Origin: Hexactinellida sp. DTS-2022
Lineage: Eukaryota > Porifera > Hexactinellida
Direction of reading: 5' to 3'
Length of the DNA stretch: 64,000 nucleotides
Assembly (NCBI GenBank): GCA_028753945.1
Contig: JAPNXP010000006.1
Span: 3,100,001 to 3,164,000, forward strand
Shown here in pieces: positions 11,017 to 25,047 of the stretch. Below the pieces are notes generated by a model, which ran no database searches, had not been told where the DNA came from, and saw only the letters and a program-made list of their open reading frames with translations. How positions within the stretch are numbered: position 1 is the first letter of the stretch; every line of letters starts with the position of its first letter. The position numbers and the translations under genes were made by a program.

Positions 11017-11140
11017 AAAATCAAAAATTGCACCCTGTGCCGACGCATGTTCCTTTGGTGGCACTATATTTTGTTGGTTGTTTATTGATAGTGCCTCCAA
11101 AGGAACATGCTGTCGGCGCAGGCTGCAATTTTTGATTTTT
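11017..11140. repeat. Hairpin H, copy 2
   Basis: Both arms share the variant TCAAAAATTG / CAATTTTTGA, so the change is matched across the stem. It follows a short (TAA)n tract. Confidence 0.85.
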
Positions 11141-11865
11141 TTTTCCAAGTCATCAACGCCCAAGGTGTGAAGAAGCATTTGTTAATTGGTCCGAGTCACA
11201 AGGAACGGTATATAAATTTGAAGTTTGTTTCTATCTTAAACCATCTTGAGTTTGATGCCATTCATTCATTATGTATTGATATTAAATTATATTATTAGTT
11301 ATTTATATTAGCATTGTTATCCACGGTTGAGTTGAATTAAGTCAACAAATTCCTTATATTATATTATTTTATTTATTCCATTGTATGGTAAATTAAATAG
11401 AAGCCAGCAGGAATTTATAAGTTAAATCAATTTAATTATCGCAAGTTGAATCAATAGAGTAAGATTTAACAAGTTAAATCAATATAATTATTGCAAGTTG
11501 AAACAATGGAATTAGATTTAACAGTTATACTGAAACTGAAGTGTGAGTAAACAAAGAAATTTCAACCCCCATTTATGGCAGAAATAAAACTCTTTATTGA
11601 AAGTTTTCTTCTCCCATCAGACGCAGAGTTTTATGGTGAATCCAAATATGAAATAAAATTTAGGGGTTTAGTAAAACATATTTTGTGTTATGGACCAGAC
11701 AAATTTTGAAAGGTGTTAAAGATGTGTCAAAAATTTGTTAATCAAAAATCGTAACCCCAGGTGCAAATTAGACGGTCCCATCGCACCTACATGCCAAGTT
11801 TCAGCCCATCAACTATAAAGCTCAGGCCAGGGCACCGTCTACGGAGAAAAATAAAATAAATAAAA

Positions 11866-11988
11866 AAATCCAAAATTGCAGCCTGTGCCGTCGCATGTTC
11901 CTTTGGTGGCACTATATTTTGATTGTGGTTTATTGATAGTGCCTCCAAAGGAATATGCTGTCGGCACAGGCTGCAATTTTGGATTTTT
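11866..11988. repeat. Hairpin H, copy 3
   Basis: Near-consensus arms; the loop reads 'ttttgattgtggtttatt'. Confidence 0.85.
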
Positions 11989-12240
11989 TTTCACCAAGTC
12001 AATCAACGCCTCAAGGCGTCAAGAACCATTGTTAATTGGACCTAGTCACAAGGAACGGTAGATAAATTTGAAGTTTGTTTCTTTCATAAACCATCTTGAG
12101 TTTAATGCCTTTCATTCATTATGTAATGATAATAAACAATATTATTAGTTATTTATTTCAGCAATGTTATCCACGGTGAGTTGAGGAAATTCAACAAATT
12201 CCTTATTTAATTAATTTAATTTAATCCATTGTATAGTAAT

Positions 12241-13126
12241 TAGAGCTGTACCGGATTAGAGATTCTCTACTCCGGCCGGATCCGGATATCCGGTGCTCAG
12301 TTATCCGGTTATCCGGCCGTATATCCGGCTAAATATGTATTTGACAAATGATATCATAATATCACATTAAGAACAAGTTCTGCTTATTCTTGATTTATTT
12401 GTACATATACTAAGCTTGAGTTTTTTTAGGGAGGCTTCTAAAATAATTTATGTGATTCCACAATTGATAGAGTATATGAATATGCTTTCAATCGCATTCA
12501 CCTTTGGTAAATAAGATCTTTTCAATAACATATTTACTTTCGATTCCTATATTTGTGATCGCTTTTCCTATTAGCTTGAATGGTTGCATTTTTTAATCAA
12601 TCCCAGCATGAGTGAAATTTGGCATTTTTCTCACTGTCTAAGAACAATTCTTTCAGAGCACTCTGTAATGAATGTGATGCCAATACATATATCACGTGGT
12701 AAAAGTCCTAAATATATAGCACGTCACCACCGTGGAACCACATAAAACATTCACATCCAGAAATTTACAAAAATAAATAAATGAATGAAAATCCTCTTGT
12801 AGAAATTCATAACAAGGTGATCATAGTATTTTTCAATCAACTAGTTCTGCTTTTACACATTATCTAAATTTTACTCCAACAATATCTATACAAGAAAACC
12901 TGTACCAGACATTAGAATAACAGAAGAAATGGACAGTTAATGACCCTAGAGCTATGGAAATTCACTTTATATTCGGAGAGATAGTTATTCTTTAATTCAT
13001 ACACAAATACAATTGGAACCGTTATCCGGCCGGATAGTTGTTCATATCCGGTTCCGGCCGGATATTCGGTAACTGACCGGATACAGCCGGATACCGGATT
13101 AGAACAGGATATCCGGTACAGCCCTA
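12241..13126. mobile_element. hAT-like element with CCGGAT-rich ends
   Basis: An 886-bp insertion into an array module. The termini TAGAGCTGTACCGGAT and ATCCGGTACAGCCCTA are inverted, and an exact 8-bp duplication ATAGTAAT flanks it (12233-12240, 13127-13134). Other array copies show the uninterrupted site (ccattgtatagtaatactac). Multiple 'tatccgg(c/t)cgga' repeats lie at both ends. No transposase was seen. Confidence 0.85.
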
Positions 13127-13514
13127 ATAGTAATACTACAATTAAATAGAAGCCAGCTCGAATTCACAAGTTAAATCAATATATTTATCCCAAGTTGAAA
13201 CAATAGAAAAAGATTAAACAAGTCAAATCAATATAATTATTACAAGTTGAAACAATAGGATTAGATTTAACAGTTTTCCTGAAATTGAAGTGTGAGTAAA
13301 CAAAGAAATTTCAACCCCCACCAGTGGCATGAATTAAATCCATTATAAAAACGCAGAATCTTATGGTGAATCCAATGGTGTAATAAAAAGTGGGGGTTTA
13401 GTATAACATTTTTTGAGTTATGGACCAGAAAATCTTTGAAAGGTGTTAAAAATGTGTCCAAAATTTGTTAATCAAAAATCGTAACCCCAGGTGCAAATTA
13501 GACGGTAACACCGC

Positions 13515-13912
13515 ACCTACACTAACCAGCCAAAAGTATTTGAACAATTGGAATTTTATTGCAGACACAATAGTCGTCTGGTAACTTATTAACGGCTGTT
13601 TAAACTACTCTGAAATGATTATAAATATCTTGCTATAGTTATAAATTACAAAATATTTTGAATTGACGTCATTATAGTCAATATCCATCAAGTGGCATAA
13701 GTGTATCTGCCACGTGCCACTTGTGGCACAAGTGGAAGAAATGGGAACGTGGCTGTATTTCAGTAGAAAATGAACATAATGATTTGAAATTATGCACCGA
13801 GAGTAATTCGACCATGTGGAATTCAAATCTGCAATCAGAACTTCTATATTCTCATTAAATCTTGATGATCAGAAATTATATATTTAATTAACTAATTATA
13901 TAGTTAATGAGT
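13515..13912. other. Non-array insert, possibly a Tc1-like remnant
   Basis: An interruption of the array beginning 'ccagccaaaagtatttgaacaattgg', wording often seen at Tc1-like transposon ends. It includes 'gccacttgtggcacaagtgg', similar to 3580-3602. No matching right end and no gene were identified. Confidence 0.3.
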
Positions 13913-13916
13913 TTAA

Positions 13917-13967
13917 CACCTCCAAAGGAACATGCTGTCGGCACAGGCTGCAATTTTTGATTTTTTT
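13917..13967. repeat. Half hairpin H (right arm only), copy 4
   Basis: Only 'cctccaaaggaacatgctg' to 'caatttttgattttttt' remains. The left arm and loop are absent. Confidence 0.8.
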
Positions 13968-14224
13968 CCGCCAAGTCATCAACGCCCAGGGTGTCAAGAA
14001 CCATTTGTTAATTGTTTCGAGTCACAAGGAACGGTAGATTAATTTGAAGTTTGTTTCTATAATAAACCATCTTGAGTTTAATGGCATTCATTTATTATGT
14101 ATTGATAATAAATTATATTATTAGTTATTTATTTTAGCAATGTTATCCACGGTGAGTTGAGTGAAGTCAACAAATTTCATATATTATTTTAATTTTATTT
14201 AATCCATTGTATAGTAATACTGTT

Positions 14225-14360
14225 GCAGTGTATATGCACTTTTGGTGTACATGCATGTACACCAGTGCACATGCATGTACACTGATATGTTGGTGTACAT
14301 GCATGTACACCGGTGTATATGCACTTTATGGACTATATTGTCTACAAGTGTATATACACC
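14225..14360. repeat. Cluster of GTGTACATGCATGTACAC palindromes
   Basis: The perfect 20-bp palindrome GGTGTACATGCATGTACACC occurs at 14247 and 14293, with shorter relatives (gtgcacatgcatgtacac, gtgtatatgcac, gtgtatatacac) around them. These form an inverted, tandemly arranged cruciform-prone stretch of alternating purine-pyrimidine sequence. Confidence 0.85.
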
Positions 14361-14707
14361 AGTGTATTCGCACTTTTATCCATTTTTAATGTCAATGGGT
14401 CCTTATGAATTTAAACTAGTATATTGTGAATTCCTGTGTATCTAAGTTATGATACAACATTGATTCTGAAATTGTACATATATTCCCTCGATGTAATATA
14501 GCTAATATTATACATACGTATGTTATAATTATGACATACGGCGCGCGTAAATTACTTTGATAAAATAGCAATCGATTATATTTTCACACATGCAATTGTA
14601 GGATGCATTGCTGGGAATATAATTATAATTAACTTCAAAGAATTTGTGTTAATGAAATGAATTGCATTATTATAATTGTATCTTATCAATTAGAATCAAA
14701 TGTTATA

Positions 14708-14855
14708 CAGTCGAAACCGGTTTATTCTAAACAATTCATTTCATGGAAATAAAGTAAGAAAAATCCGATAGTTAGAATAAACCGATTGAAGATAAAACAA
14801 AATTGGAATTTCTTACACATTTAAAATAAATAGAAAACGATTAGTTACGAAGAAA
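14708..14855. mobile_element. pogo-like terminal remnant
   Basis: CAGTCGAAACCGGTTTATTCTAA after a TA is matched by an inverted 'tagaataaaccgattg' about 60 bp later. The remainder is unassigned. Confidence 0.4.
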
Positions 14856-14859
14856 CACC

Positions 14860-14912
14860 GTGCCTCCAAAGGAACATGCTGTCGGCACAGGCTGCAATTT
14901 TGGATTTTTTTT
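14860..14912. repeat. Half hairpin H (right arm only), copy 5
   Basis: Runs from 'gtgcctccaaagg' to 'caattttggattt'. It is followed by a B2 module, so the array resumes here. Confidence 0.8.
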
Positions 14913-16018
14913 TCCGCCATGTCATCATCACCATGAAGTGTTAAATTATTTCAGAAAGGTGTTTCAAAAGGCATCGACCCTTAGAGTGGTGGAAGTTTCC
15001 ATTTAGTTCACTTCATTTTAGAGATATTCAAGTTTGAGTAGAATATATTAGCTGATGACTCAGCATTTTTTATGTGAGTGTTGGGTCTTCACCCAACATC
15101 AACTAACCCATTTTAAATATCGAATTAACAAAATTGTAAAAACACATTTTTTAACGATGTCATCGTCACCTCAAGGTGTCAAGACCCACTTGTATAGATT
15201 GCACGTGCCATAAGGACCAATTGATAAATTGAAAGTTAGTTTCTATCTTCTATGATCTCTGAGATTTATGATATTAATTAATTAGTATAAATAATTATTT
15301 ATATTATTTATAATTTAACACCAATTTCAATGTCAACTTATATTTATTAAGTTTAATTATTTTGTCGTAAATAATTAATTAATTAATTTGGCTATCAAAT
15401 TTCAATTCCGCACAATCGATAACCCCTAATAAACAAATTGGGAGCATCTATATAAGTCATATACTGACTGAATTAATTATAATTAATTACGTCAATGTAT
15501 TAACTGGTGAAGAGTATTCTTGCAGAAGTAAATATAATCACATAATCTGTCGTTGTTATGAAATATATAATCTTTTTTTTCAATTGAAAATTAGAAGCCT
15601 ACTCGATCTCACAAGTTGAATCAATATAATAATAACGAGTTGAAACAATATAATTTGATTTAACACTTTTAATAGAACTGAAGTGTTAGTAAACAAATAA
15701 ATTTAAACCCCCACTTGTGGCATGAATTAAACCCATTATAAAAAATTTTCTTCTCCCATTAGACGCAGAATTTTATGGTGAACCAAATGTGAAATACAAT
15801 TTGGGGGTTTAGTAAAACATATTTTGAGTTATGGATCAGACAAATTTTGAAAGGTGTTAAAGATGTGTCAAAAATTTGTTAATCAAAAATCGTAACCCCA
15901 GGTGCAAATTAGACGTTAACTCCGAACCTACATAACAAGTTTCAGCCCTTTATGTATATAGGTGTGGCCAGGGCACCGTCTACGGAGAAAAAATAATAAT
16001 AAAGGCAGTAAGATTAGA

Positions 16019-16122
16019 ACTGGGCCACTATACTATCGTATAGTCGGTACAGTAATAAAAATAATAATAAAGGCAGTAAGATTAGAACTGGGCCACTATA
16101 CTATAGTATAGTCGGCACAGTA
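16019..16122. repeat. 35-bp palindrome cluster, 2 units
   Basis: Each unit is an imperfect palindrome with ACTGGGCC and GGCACAGT ends and a CTATACTATAGTATAG core, joined by 'aataataaaggcagtaagatt'. The first unit has a base change in the core (tatcgtatag). Confidence 0.9.
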
Positions 16123-16249
16123 AAAATCCAAAATTGCAGCCTGTGCCGACGCATGTTCCTTTGGTGGCACTATATTTTGTTGGTTGTTTATTGATAGTGC
16201 CTCCAAAAGAACATGCTGTCGGCGCAGGCTGCAATTTTTGATTTTTTTT
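16122..16249. repeat. Hairpin H, copy 6
   Basis: The right arm reads 'caatttttgatt', unlike the left 'aatccaaaattg', so this change is not matched. Confidence 0.85.
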
Positions 16250-16978
16250 GCCAAGTCATCAACGCCCAAGGTGTGAAGAAGCATTTGTTAATTGGTCCGA
16301 GTCACAAGGAACGGTATATAAATTTGAAGTTTGTTTCTATCTTAAACCATCTTGAGTTTGATGCCATTCATTCATTATGTATTGATATTAAATTATATTA
16401 TTAGTTATTTATATTAGCATTGTTATCCACGGTTGAGTTGAATTAAGTCAACAAATTCCTTATATTATATTATTTTATATATTCCATTGTATGGTAAATT
16501 AAATAGAAGCCAGCAGGAATTTATAAGTTAAATCAATTTAATTATCGCAAGTTGAATCAATAGAGTAAGATTTAACAAGTTAAATCAATATAATTATTAC
16601 AAGTTGAAACAATGGAATTAGATTTAACAGTTATACTGAAACTGAAGTGTGAGTAAACAAAGAAATTTCAACCCCAATTTATGGCAGAAATAAAACTCTT
16701 TATTGAAAGTTTTCTTCTCCCATCAGACGCAGAGTTTTATGGTGAATCCAAATATGAAATAAAATTTAGGGGTTTAGTAAAACATATTTTGTGTTATGGA
16801 CCAGACAAATTTTGAAAGGTGTTAAAGATGTGTCAAAAATTTGTTAATCAAAAATCGTAACCCCAGGTGCAAATTAGACGGTCCCATCGCACCTACATGC
16901 CAAGTTTCAGCCCATCAACTATAAAGCTCAGGCCAGGGCACCGTCTACGGAGAAAAATAAAATAAAAATAAAAATAAT

Positions 16979-17104
16979 AAATCCAAAATTGCAGCCTGTG
17001 CCGACGCATGTTCCTTTGGTGGCACTATATTTTGTTGGTTGTTTATTGATAGTGCCTCCAAAGGAACATGCTGTCGGCGCAGGCTGCAATTTTGGATTTT
17101 TTTT
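16979..17104. repeat. Hairpin H, copy 7
   Basis: Near-consensus. Followed by a B2 module. Confidence 0.85.
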
Positions 17105-18400
17105 CGCCATGTCATCATCACTATGAAGGTGTTAAATTATTTCAAAAAGGTGTTACAGAAGGCATCGACCCTTAGAGTGGTGGAAGTTTCCATTTAGTTC
17201 ATATAATTTTAGAGATATTCAAGTTTGAGTAGAATATAATAGCTGATGACTCAGCATTTTTTATGTGTGTGTTGGGTCATCACCCAACATCAACTAACCC
17301 ATTTTAAATATCGAATTAACAAAATTGTAAAAATACATTTTTTTGACGATGTCATGATCACCTCAAGGTGTCAAGACCCACTTGTATAGGTGGTACCTGG
17401 CATAAGGACCAATTGATAAATTGAAAGTTTGTTTCTATCTTGTATCATCTCTGAGATTAATGAAATTTATCTAATTAGTATAAATATTTAATTTATTTAT
17501 ATATTATTTAACACGATTATTATATACAGCAAAATAAATTAAGTTCAATTATTTGCAATTATTATTAATTTAAATTGAATTTCACTATAATATTTGAATT
17601 CCACGCACTCGATAACCCCAATAATCTATTAGGAACCGTCTATAAGTTAAATACAAAATGAATTAATTATAATTAATTAAGTCAGTCATTAATTGTGCAA
17701 GAATATTCTCGCCGAAATAAATATAATCACTTAATCTGTCGTTGTTGTGGAATGTAAAATCTTAACGGTTCTATCATAAACCATCTTTAGTTTAATGCCA
17801 TTCATTCATTATGTATTGATAATAAATTATATTATTAGTTATTTATTTTAGCAATGTTATCCATGGTTGGTTGAGTTGAGTCAACAAATTCCTTATATTA
17901 TTATATTATATTCAATCCATTGTATAGAAATACTAGAATTAAATAGAAGCCAGCTGGAATTTATAAGTTGAATCAATTTAATTATCGCAAGTTGAAACAA
18001 TAGTGAGAGATTTAACAAGTTCAATCAATATAATTATTACAAGTTGAAACAATGGAATTAGATTTCACAGTTTTATTGAAATTGAAGTGTTGAGTAAACA
18101 AAGGAATTTCAACCCCCATTTATGGCAGAAATTAAACCAATTTTAACAAATTTTCTTCTCCCATCAGACGCAGAATTTTAAGATGAATCCAAATATTAAA
18201 TAAAATTTTGGGGTTTATTAAAACATATTTTGAGTTATGGAGCAGACAAATTTTGAAAGGTGTTAAAGATGTGTCAAAAATTTGTTAATCAAAAATCGTA
18301 ACCCCAGGTGCAAATTAGACGGTCCCATCGCACCCACATGCCAAGTTTCAGCCCATCAACTATAAAGCTAAGTCCAGGGCACCGTCTACGGAGAAAAAAT

Positions 18401-18527
18401 AAAATCCAAAATTGCAGCCTGTGCCGACGCATGTTCCTTTGGTGGAACTACATTTTGTTGGTTGTTTATTTATAGTGCCTCCAAAAGAACATTCTGTCGG
18501 CGCAGGCTGCAATTTTGGATTTTTTTT
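18401..18527. repeat. Hairpin H, copy 8
   Basis: Right-arm change 'aacattctgtcgg' and left-arm 'ggaactacat'; these substitutions weaken the stem slightly. Confidence 0.85.
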
Positions 18528-19856
18528 CGCCATGTCATCATCACTATGAAGGTGTTAAATTATTTCAAAAAGGTGTTACAGAAGGCATCGACCCTTAGAG
18601 TGGTGGAAGTTTCCATTTAGTTCATATAATTTTAGAGATATTCAAGTTTGAGTAGAATATAATAGCTGATGACTCAGCATTTTTTATGTGTGTGTTGGGT
18701 CATCACCCAACATCAACTAACCCATTTTAAATATCGAATTAAAAAAATTGTAAAAGTACATTTTTTTGACGATGTCATAATCACCTCAAGGTGTCAAGAC
18801 CCACTTGTATAGGTGGTACCTGGCATAAGGACCAATTGATAAATTGAAAGTTTGTTTCTATCTTGTATCATCTCTGAGATTAATGAAATTTAGCTAATTA
18901 GTATAAATATTTAATTAATTTATTAATTATTTAACACCATTATTATATACAGCAAAATAAATTAAGTTCAATTATTTGCAATTATTATTAATTTAAATTG
19001 AATTTCACTATAATATTTGAATTCCACGCACTCGATAACCCCAATAATCTATTTTGAACCATCTCTATACGGTAAACACAGAGCGAATTAATTAGAATTA
19101 AATATGTCAGTACATTAATTGTGCAAGAATATTCTCGCCGAAATAAATATAATCACTTAATCTGTCGTTGTTGTGGAATGTAAAATCTTAACGGTTCTAT
19201 CATAAACCATCTTTAGTTTAATGCCATTCATTCATTATGTATTGATAATAAATTATATTATTAGTTATTTATTTTAGCAATGTTATCCATGGTTGGTTGA
19301 GTTGAGTCAACAAATTCCTTATATTATATTATTTAATTTAATCAATTGTATAGTAATACTAAAATTAAATAGAAGCCAGCTGGAATTTATAAGTTAAATC
19401 AATTTAATTATCGCAAGTTGAATCAATAGAGTAAGATTTAACAAGTTAAATCAATATAATTATTACAAGTTGAAACAATGGAATTTGATTTAACAGTTAT
19501 ACTGAAACTGAAGTGTGAGTAAACAAAGAAATTTCAACCCCCATTTATGGCAGAAATAGAACTCTTTATTGAAAGTTTTCTTCTCCCATCAGACGCAGAA
19601 TTTTATGGCGAATCCAAATGTGAAATAAAATTTTGGGGTTTAGTAAAACATTTTTTGAGTTATGGACCAGACAAATTTTGAAAGGTGTTAAAGATGTGTC
19701 AAAAATTTGTTAATACAAAATCGTAACCCCAGGTGCAAATTAGACGTCGACTCCGAATCTACATGCCAAGTTTCAGCCCTCTATGTATACAGGTGTGGCC
19801 AGGGCACCTGCTACGGAGAAATAATAATAATATAAATAAAGGCAGTGATTCTAATA

Positions 19857-20018
19857 CTGGGCCACTATACTATAGTATAGTCGGCACAGTAAAAATAATA
19901 AAAATAAAGGCAGTGATTCTAATACTGGGCCACTATACTATAGTATAGTCGGCACAGTAATAATAAAGGCAGTAAGATTAGAACTGGGCCACTATACTAT
20001 AGTATAGTCGGCACAGTA
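19857..20018. repeat. 35-bp palindrome cluster, 3 units
   Basis: Three near-identical units with 'aaggcagtgattctaat' or 'gcagtaagattagaa' linkers, sitting between module A and hairpin copy 9. Confidence 0.9.
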
Positions 20019-20145
20019 AAAATCCAAAATTGCAGCCTGTGCCGACGCATGTTCCTTTGGTGGCACTATATTTTGTTGGTTGTTTATTGATAGTGCCTCC
20101 AAAAGAACATGCTGTCGGCGCAGGCTGCAATTTTGGATTTTTTTT
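20018..20145. repeat. Hairpin H, copy 9
   Basis: Near-consensus; right arm 'ccaaaagaacatg'. Confidence 0.85.
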
Positions 20146-21444
20146 CGCCATGTCATCATCACTATGAAGGTGTTAAATTATTTCAAAAAGGTGTTACAGA
20201 AGGCATCGACCCTTAGAGTGGTGGAAGTTTCCATTTAGTTCATATAATTTTAGAGATATTCAAGTTTGAGTAGAATATAATAGCTGATGACTCAGCATTT
20301 TTTATGTGAGTGTTGGGTCATCACCCAACATCAACTAACCCATTTTAAATATCGAATTCACAAAATTGTAAAAATACATTTTTTTGACGATGTCATCATC
20401 ACCTCAAGGTGTCAAGACCCACTTGTATAGGTGGTACCTGGCATAAGGACCAATTGATAAATTGAAAGTTTGTTTCTATCTTGTATCATCTCTGAGATTA
20501 ATGAAATTTACCTAATTAGTATAAATATTTAATTAATAAATTAATAATTTAACACCATTATTATGTACAGCAAAATAAATAAAGTTCAATTATTTGCACT
20601 TATTATTAATTTAAATCGAATTTCACTATCATATTTGAATTCAGCGCACTCGATAACCCCAATAATCGAATTGGAAAATTCTATAAGTTAAATACAAAAG
20701 GAATTAATTATCATAAATTACGTCAGTACATTAATTGTGCAAAAAGAATATTCTCACCGAAATAAATATAATCACTTAATCTGTCGTTGTTGTGGAATGT
20801 AAAATCTTAACGGTTCAATAATAAACCATCTTTAGTTAAATGCCATTCATTCATTACTTATTGATAATAAATAAAATTATTAGTTATTTATTTTAGCAAT
20901 GTTATCCACGGTGAGTTGAGAAAAGTCAACAAATTCCTTATATAAATTAATTTAATTTAATTCATTGTATAGTAATGCTACAATTAAATAGAAGCCAGCT
21001 GGAATTTATAAGTTGAATCAATATATTTATCTCAAGTTGAAACAATAGAGTAAGATTTAACAAGTTAAATCAATATAATTATTACAAGTTAAAACAATGG
21101 AATTAGATTTAACACTTTTACAGAAATTGAAGTGTGAGTACACAAATAAATTTCAACCCCCATTTATGGCAAAAATTAAACCCATTTTTAAAAGTTTTCT
21201 TCTCCCAACAGACGCAAAATTTTAAGATGAATCTAAATATGAAATAAAATTTCGGAGTTTAGTAAAACAACTTTTGAGTTATGGACCAGACAAAATTTGA
21301 AAGGTGTTAAAGATGTGTCAAAAATTTGTTAATAAAAAATCGTAACCCCAGGTGCAAATTAGACGTCGACTCCGAACCTACATGCCAAGTTTCAGCCCAT
21401 CAACCATAAAGCTCTGGCCAGGGCACCGTCTACGGAGAAAAAAT

Positions 21445-21568
21445 AAAATCCAAAATTGCAGCCTGTGCCGACGCATGTTCCTTGGTGGCACTATATTTTG
21501 GTGTGGTTTATTGATAGTGCCTCCAAAGGAACGTGCTGTCGACACAGGCTGCAATTTTGGATTTTTTT
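21445..21568. repeat. Hairpin H, copy 10
   Basis: The left arm has lost one T (ttccttggtgg). The right arm reads 'gtgctgtcgacacagg'. Confidence 0.85.
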
Positions 21569-22636
21569 CCGCCATGTCATCATCACTATGAAGGTGTTAA
21601 ATTATTACAGAAAGGTGTTTCAGTAGGCAACGACCCTTAGAGTGGTGGAAGTTTCGTTTTTGCTCACTACATTTCTAAGATATTCAAGTTTCAGTAGAAT
21701 ATAATAGCTGATGACTCAGCATTTTTTATGTGAGTGTTGGGTCATCACCCAAAATCAACTAACCCATTTTAAATATCGAACTACCAAAAATGTAAAACAC
21801 ATTTATTTGATGATGTCATCATCACCTCAAGGTGTCAAGACCCATTTGTAGAGGTGTTACGTGGCATAAGGATCAATTGATAAATTGGAAGTAAGTTTCT
21901 ATCTTATTTGTTTTCTGAGATTTATGATATTTAATTAATTAGTATAAATAATAATTAATATTATATATAATTTAACACCAATTTCAATGTCAACTTACAA
22001 TTATTAAGTTAAATTATTCTGTCATGAATAATTAATTAATTAATTTGGATATCAAATTTCAATTCCGCACTCTCGATAACCCCTAATAAACAAATTATAA
22101 GCATCCTTATAAGTAATATACTGACTGAATTAATTATAATTAATTACGTCAGTATATTAACAGTGCAATAATATTCTCGCAGAATAAATATAATCACATA
22201 ATCTGTCGTTGTTGTGAAATATATAATCTTAGTTTTCAATTGGAAAATAGAAGCCTACTCGATCTCACAAGTTGAATCAATATAATAATAACGCGTTGAA
22301 ACAATAGTATTAGATTTAACACTTTCAATTGAACTGAAGTGTTAGTAAACAAAGGAAACTTGCAACTCAATTGTGGTACAAACTAAGTACAATTTGAAAA
22401 TTCGTGCACTGTGAAAAGGTGTAGAATTTAATTCTCTATCGAATGCATATAAATTTAATTTTCGGGTACTATTTATTGTTCCTGTTTCAATAATAAACAG
22501 GTGCAAAAATGTGTCCAAAAAAATGTAATAAAAAATCGTGACCCCAGGTGCACATCTGTAACCCATGAGACACATATCCTGAAAATTTGGGCTCTTAGTT
22601 AATAAAACTCTGTTCTGTGGAGAGGATACGGACTAA

Positions 22637-22766
22637 TAAAAATCCAAAATTGCAGCCTGTGCCGACGCATGTTCATTTGGTGGCACTATATTTTGGTGGT
22701 GGTCTATTGATAGTGCCTCCAATGGAACATGCTGTCGGCACAGGCTGCAATTTTGGATTTTTTTTT
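22637..22766. repeat. Hairpin H, copy 11
   Basis: The substitutions 'ttcatttggtgg' and 'cctccaatggaac' fall at neighbouring stem positions. Confidence 0.85.
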
Positions 22767-23834
22767 CACCAAGTCATCATCACTATAAAGGTGTTAAATT
22801 ATTTCAGAAAGGTGTTTCAGAAGGCTACCACCCTTAGAGTGGTGGAAGTTTCCATTTTGCTCACTTCGTTTCAAAGATATTCAAGTTTCAGTAGAATATA
22901 ATAAGTGATGAATCAGCATTTTTTATGTGAGTGTTGGGTCATCACCCAACTCCAACTAACCCATTTTAATAATATAATTCACAAAATTGTAAAAATACAT
23001 TTTTTTGACGATGTCATCATCACCTCAAGGTGTCAAGATCCACTTGTATAGGTAGTACGTGCCATAAGGACCAATTGATAAATTTAAAGTTTGTTTCTAT
23101 CTTGTATCATTTCTGAGATTAATGAAATTTAGATAATTAGTATAAATATTTAATTAATCTAAGATAATTTAACACCAATATTATTTACATCAAAATAAAT
23201 TAAGTTCAATTATTTGCACTTATTATTAATTTAAATCGAATTTCAATATCATATTTGAATTCAGCGCACTTGATAACCCCAATAATCCAATTGGAACCGT
23301 CTATAAGTTAAACACAGAGCGAATTAATTAGAATTAAATATCTCATGTATCCATTGTTCAAGAATATTCTGAGCAGAAATAAATATAATCACATAATCTG
23401 TTGTTGTTATGGAATGTAAAATCTTAGTTTTCAATTAGAAAATAGAAGCCTACTCGATCTCACAAGTTGAATCAATGTAATTATCACAAGTTGAAACAAT
23501 AGAATTCGATTTAACACTTCAATTGAACTGAAGTGTTAGTAAACAAAGGAAACTTGCAACTCAATTGTGGCACAAACGAAACTCAATTTAAAAATTCGTG
23601 CACTGTGAAAAGGTGTAGAATTTAATTCTCGATCGAATGCATATAAATTAAATATTTGTGCACTATTTATTGTTCTTTTTCTAATATTAAACAGGTGCAA
23701 AAATGTGTCCAAAAAAATGTAGTAAAAAATCGTGACCCCAGGTGCACATCTGTAACCCATGAGACACCTGTCCTGAAATTTTGGGTTCTTAGTTAATTAA
23801 ACTCTGTTCAGTGGACGATCTACGGACCAAAAAT

Positions 23835-23964
23835 AAAAAATCCAAAATTGCAGCCTGTGCCGACGCATGTTCCTTTGGTGGCACTATATTTTGTTGGATG
23901 TTTATTGATAGTGCCTCCAAAGAAACATGCTGTCGGCACATGCTGCAATTTTGGATTTTTTTTT
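23835..23964. repeat. Hairpin H, copy 12
   Basis: Right arm 'gtcggcacatgctgc' has one change against the left arm. Confidence 0.85.
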
Positions 23965-25047
23965 CGCCAAGTCATCATCACTTTGAAGGTGTTAAATTAT
24001 TTCAGAAAGGTGTTTCAGAAGGCTACGACCCTTAGAGTGGTGGAAGTTTCCATTTAGCTCACTTCATTTGAGAGATATTCAAGTTTCAGTAGAATATAAT
24101 AGCTGATGACTCAGCATTTTTTATGTGAGTGTTGGGTCATCACCCAACATCAACTAACCCATTATAAATATCGAATTAACAAAATTGTAAAAACACATTT
24201 TTTTAACGATGTCATCATCACCTCAAGGTGTCAATACCCACTTGTATAGGTGGCACGTACCATAAGGACCAATTGATAAATTGGAAGTTTGTTTCTATCT
24301 TATTTGAATTCTGAGATTTATGATATTTAATTAATTAGTATAAATAATTATTAATATTATTTATAATATAACACCAATTTCAATGTCAACTTACAATATT
24401 TAAGTTAATTATTTTGTCATAAATAATTAATTAATTAATTTGGTAATCAAATTTAAATTCCGCACACTCGATAACCCCTAATACACAAATTGGAAGCATC
24501 TATATAAGTCATATACTGACTGAATTAATTATAATTAATTACGTCAGTCTATTAACAGTGCAAGAATATTCTCGCAGAAATAAATATAATCACTTAATCT
24601 GTCGTTGTTGTGGAATGTAAAATCTTAGGTTTAATTAGAAAATAGAAGCCTACTCGATCTCACAAGTTGAATCAATATAATTATTACAAGTTGAAACAAT
24701 AGAATTCGATTTAACACTTCAATTGAACTGAAGTGTTAGTAAACAAAGGAAACTTGCAACTCAATTGTGGCACAAACGAAGCGCAATTTGAAAATTCGTG
24801 CACTGTGAAAAGGTGTAAAATTTAATTCTCTATCGAATGCATATAAATTGAATATTCTCGCACAATTTATTGTTCTTTTTCTAATATTAAACAGGTGCAA
24901 AAATGTGTCCAAAAAAATGTAATAAAAAATCGTGACCCCAGGTGCACATCTGTAACTCATGAGACACATATCCTGAAAATTTCAGTTCTTAGTTACTAAA
25001 ACTCTGTTCTGTGGAGGATCTACGGACCAATAATAACCAAAGCACTA

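Noticed and set aside
14207-14445. Cys/Met/His-rich short peptides such as those over 14242
   Set aside because: They translate the gtgtacatgcatgtacac palindromes.
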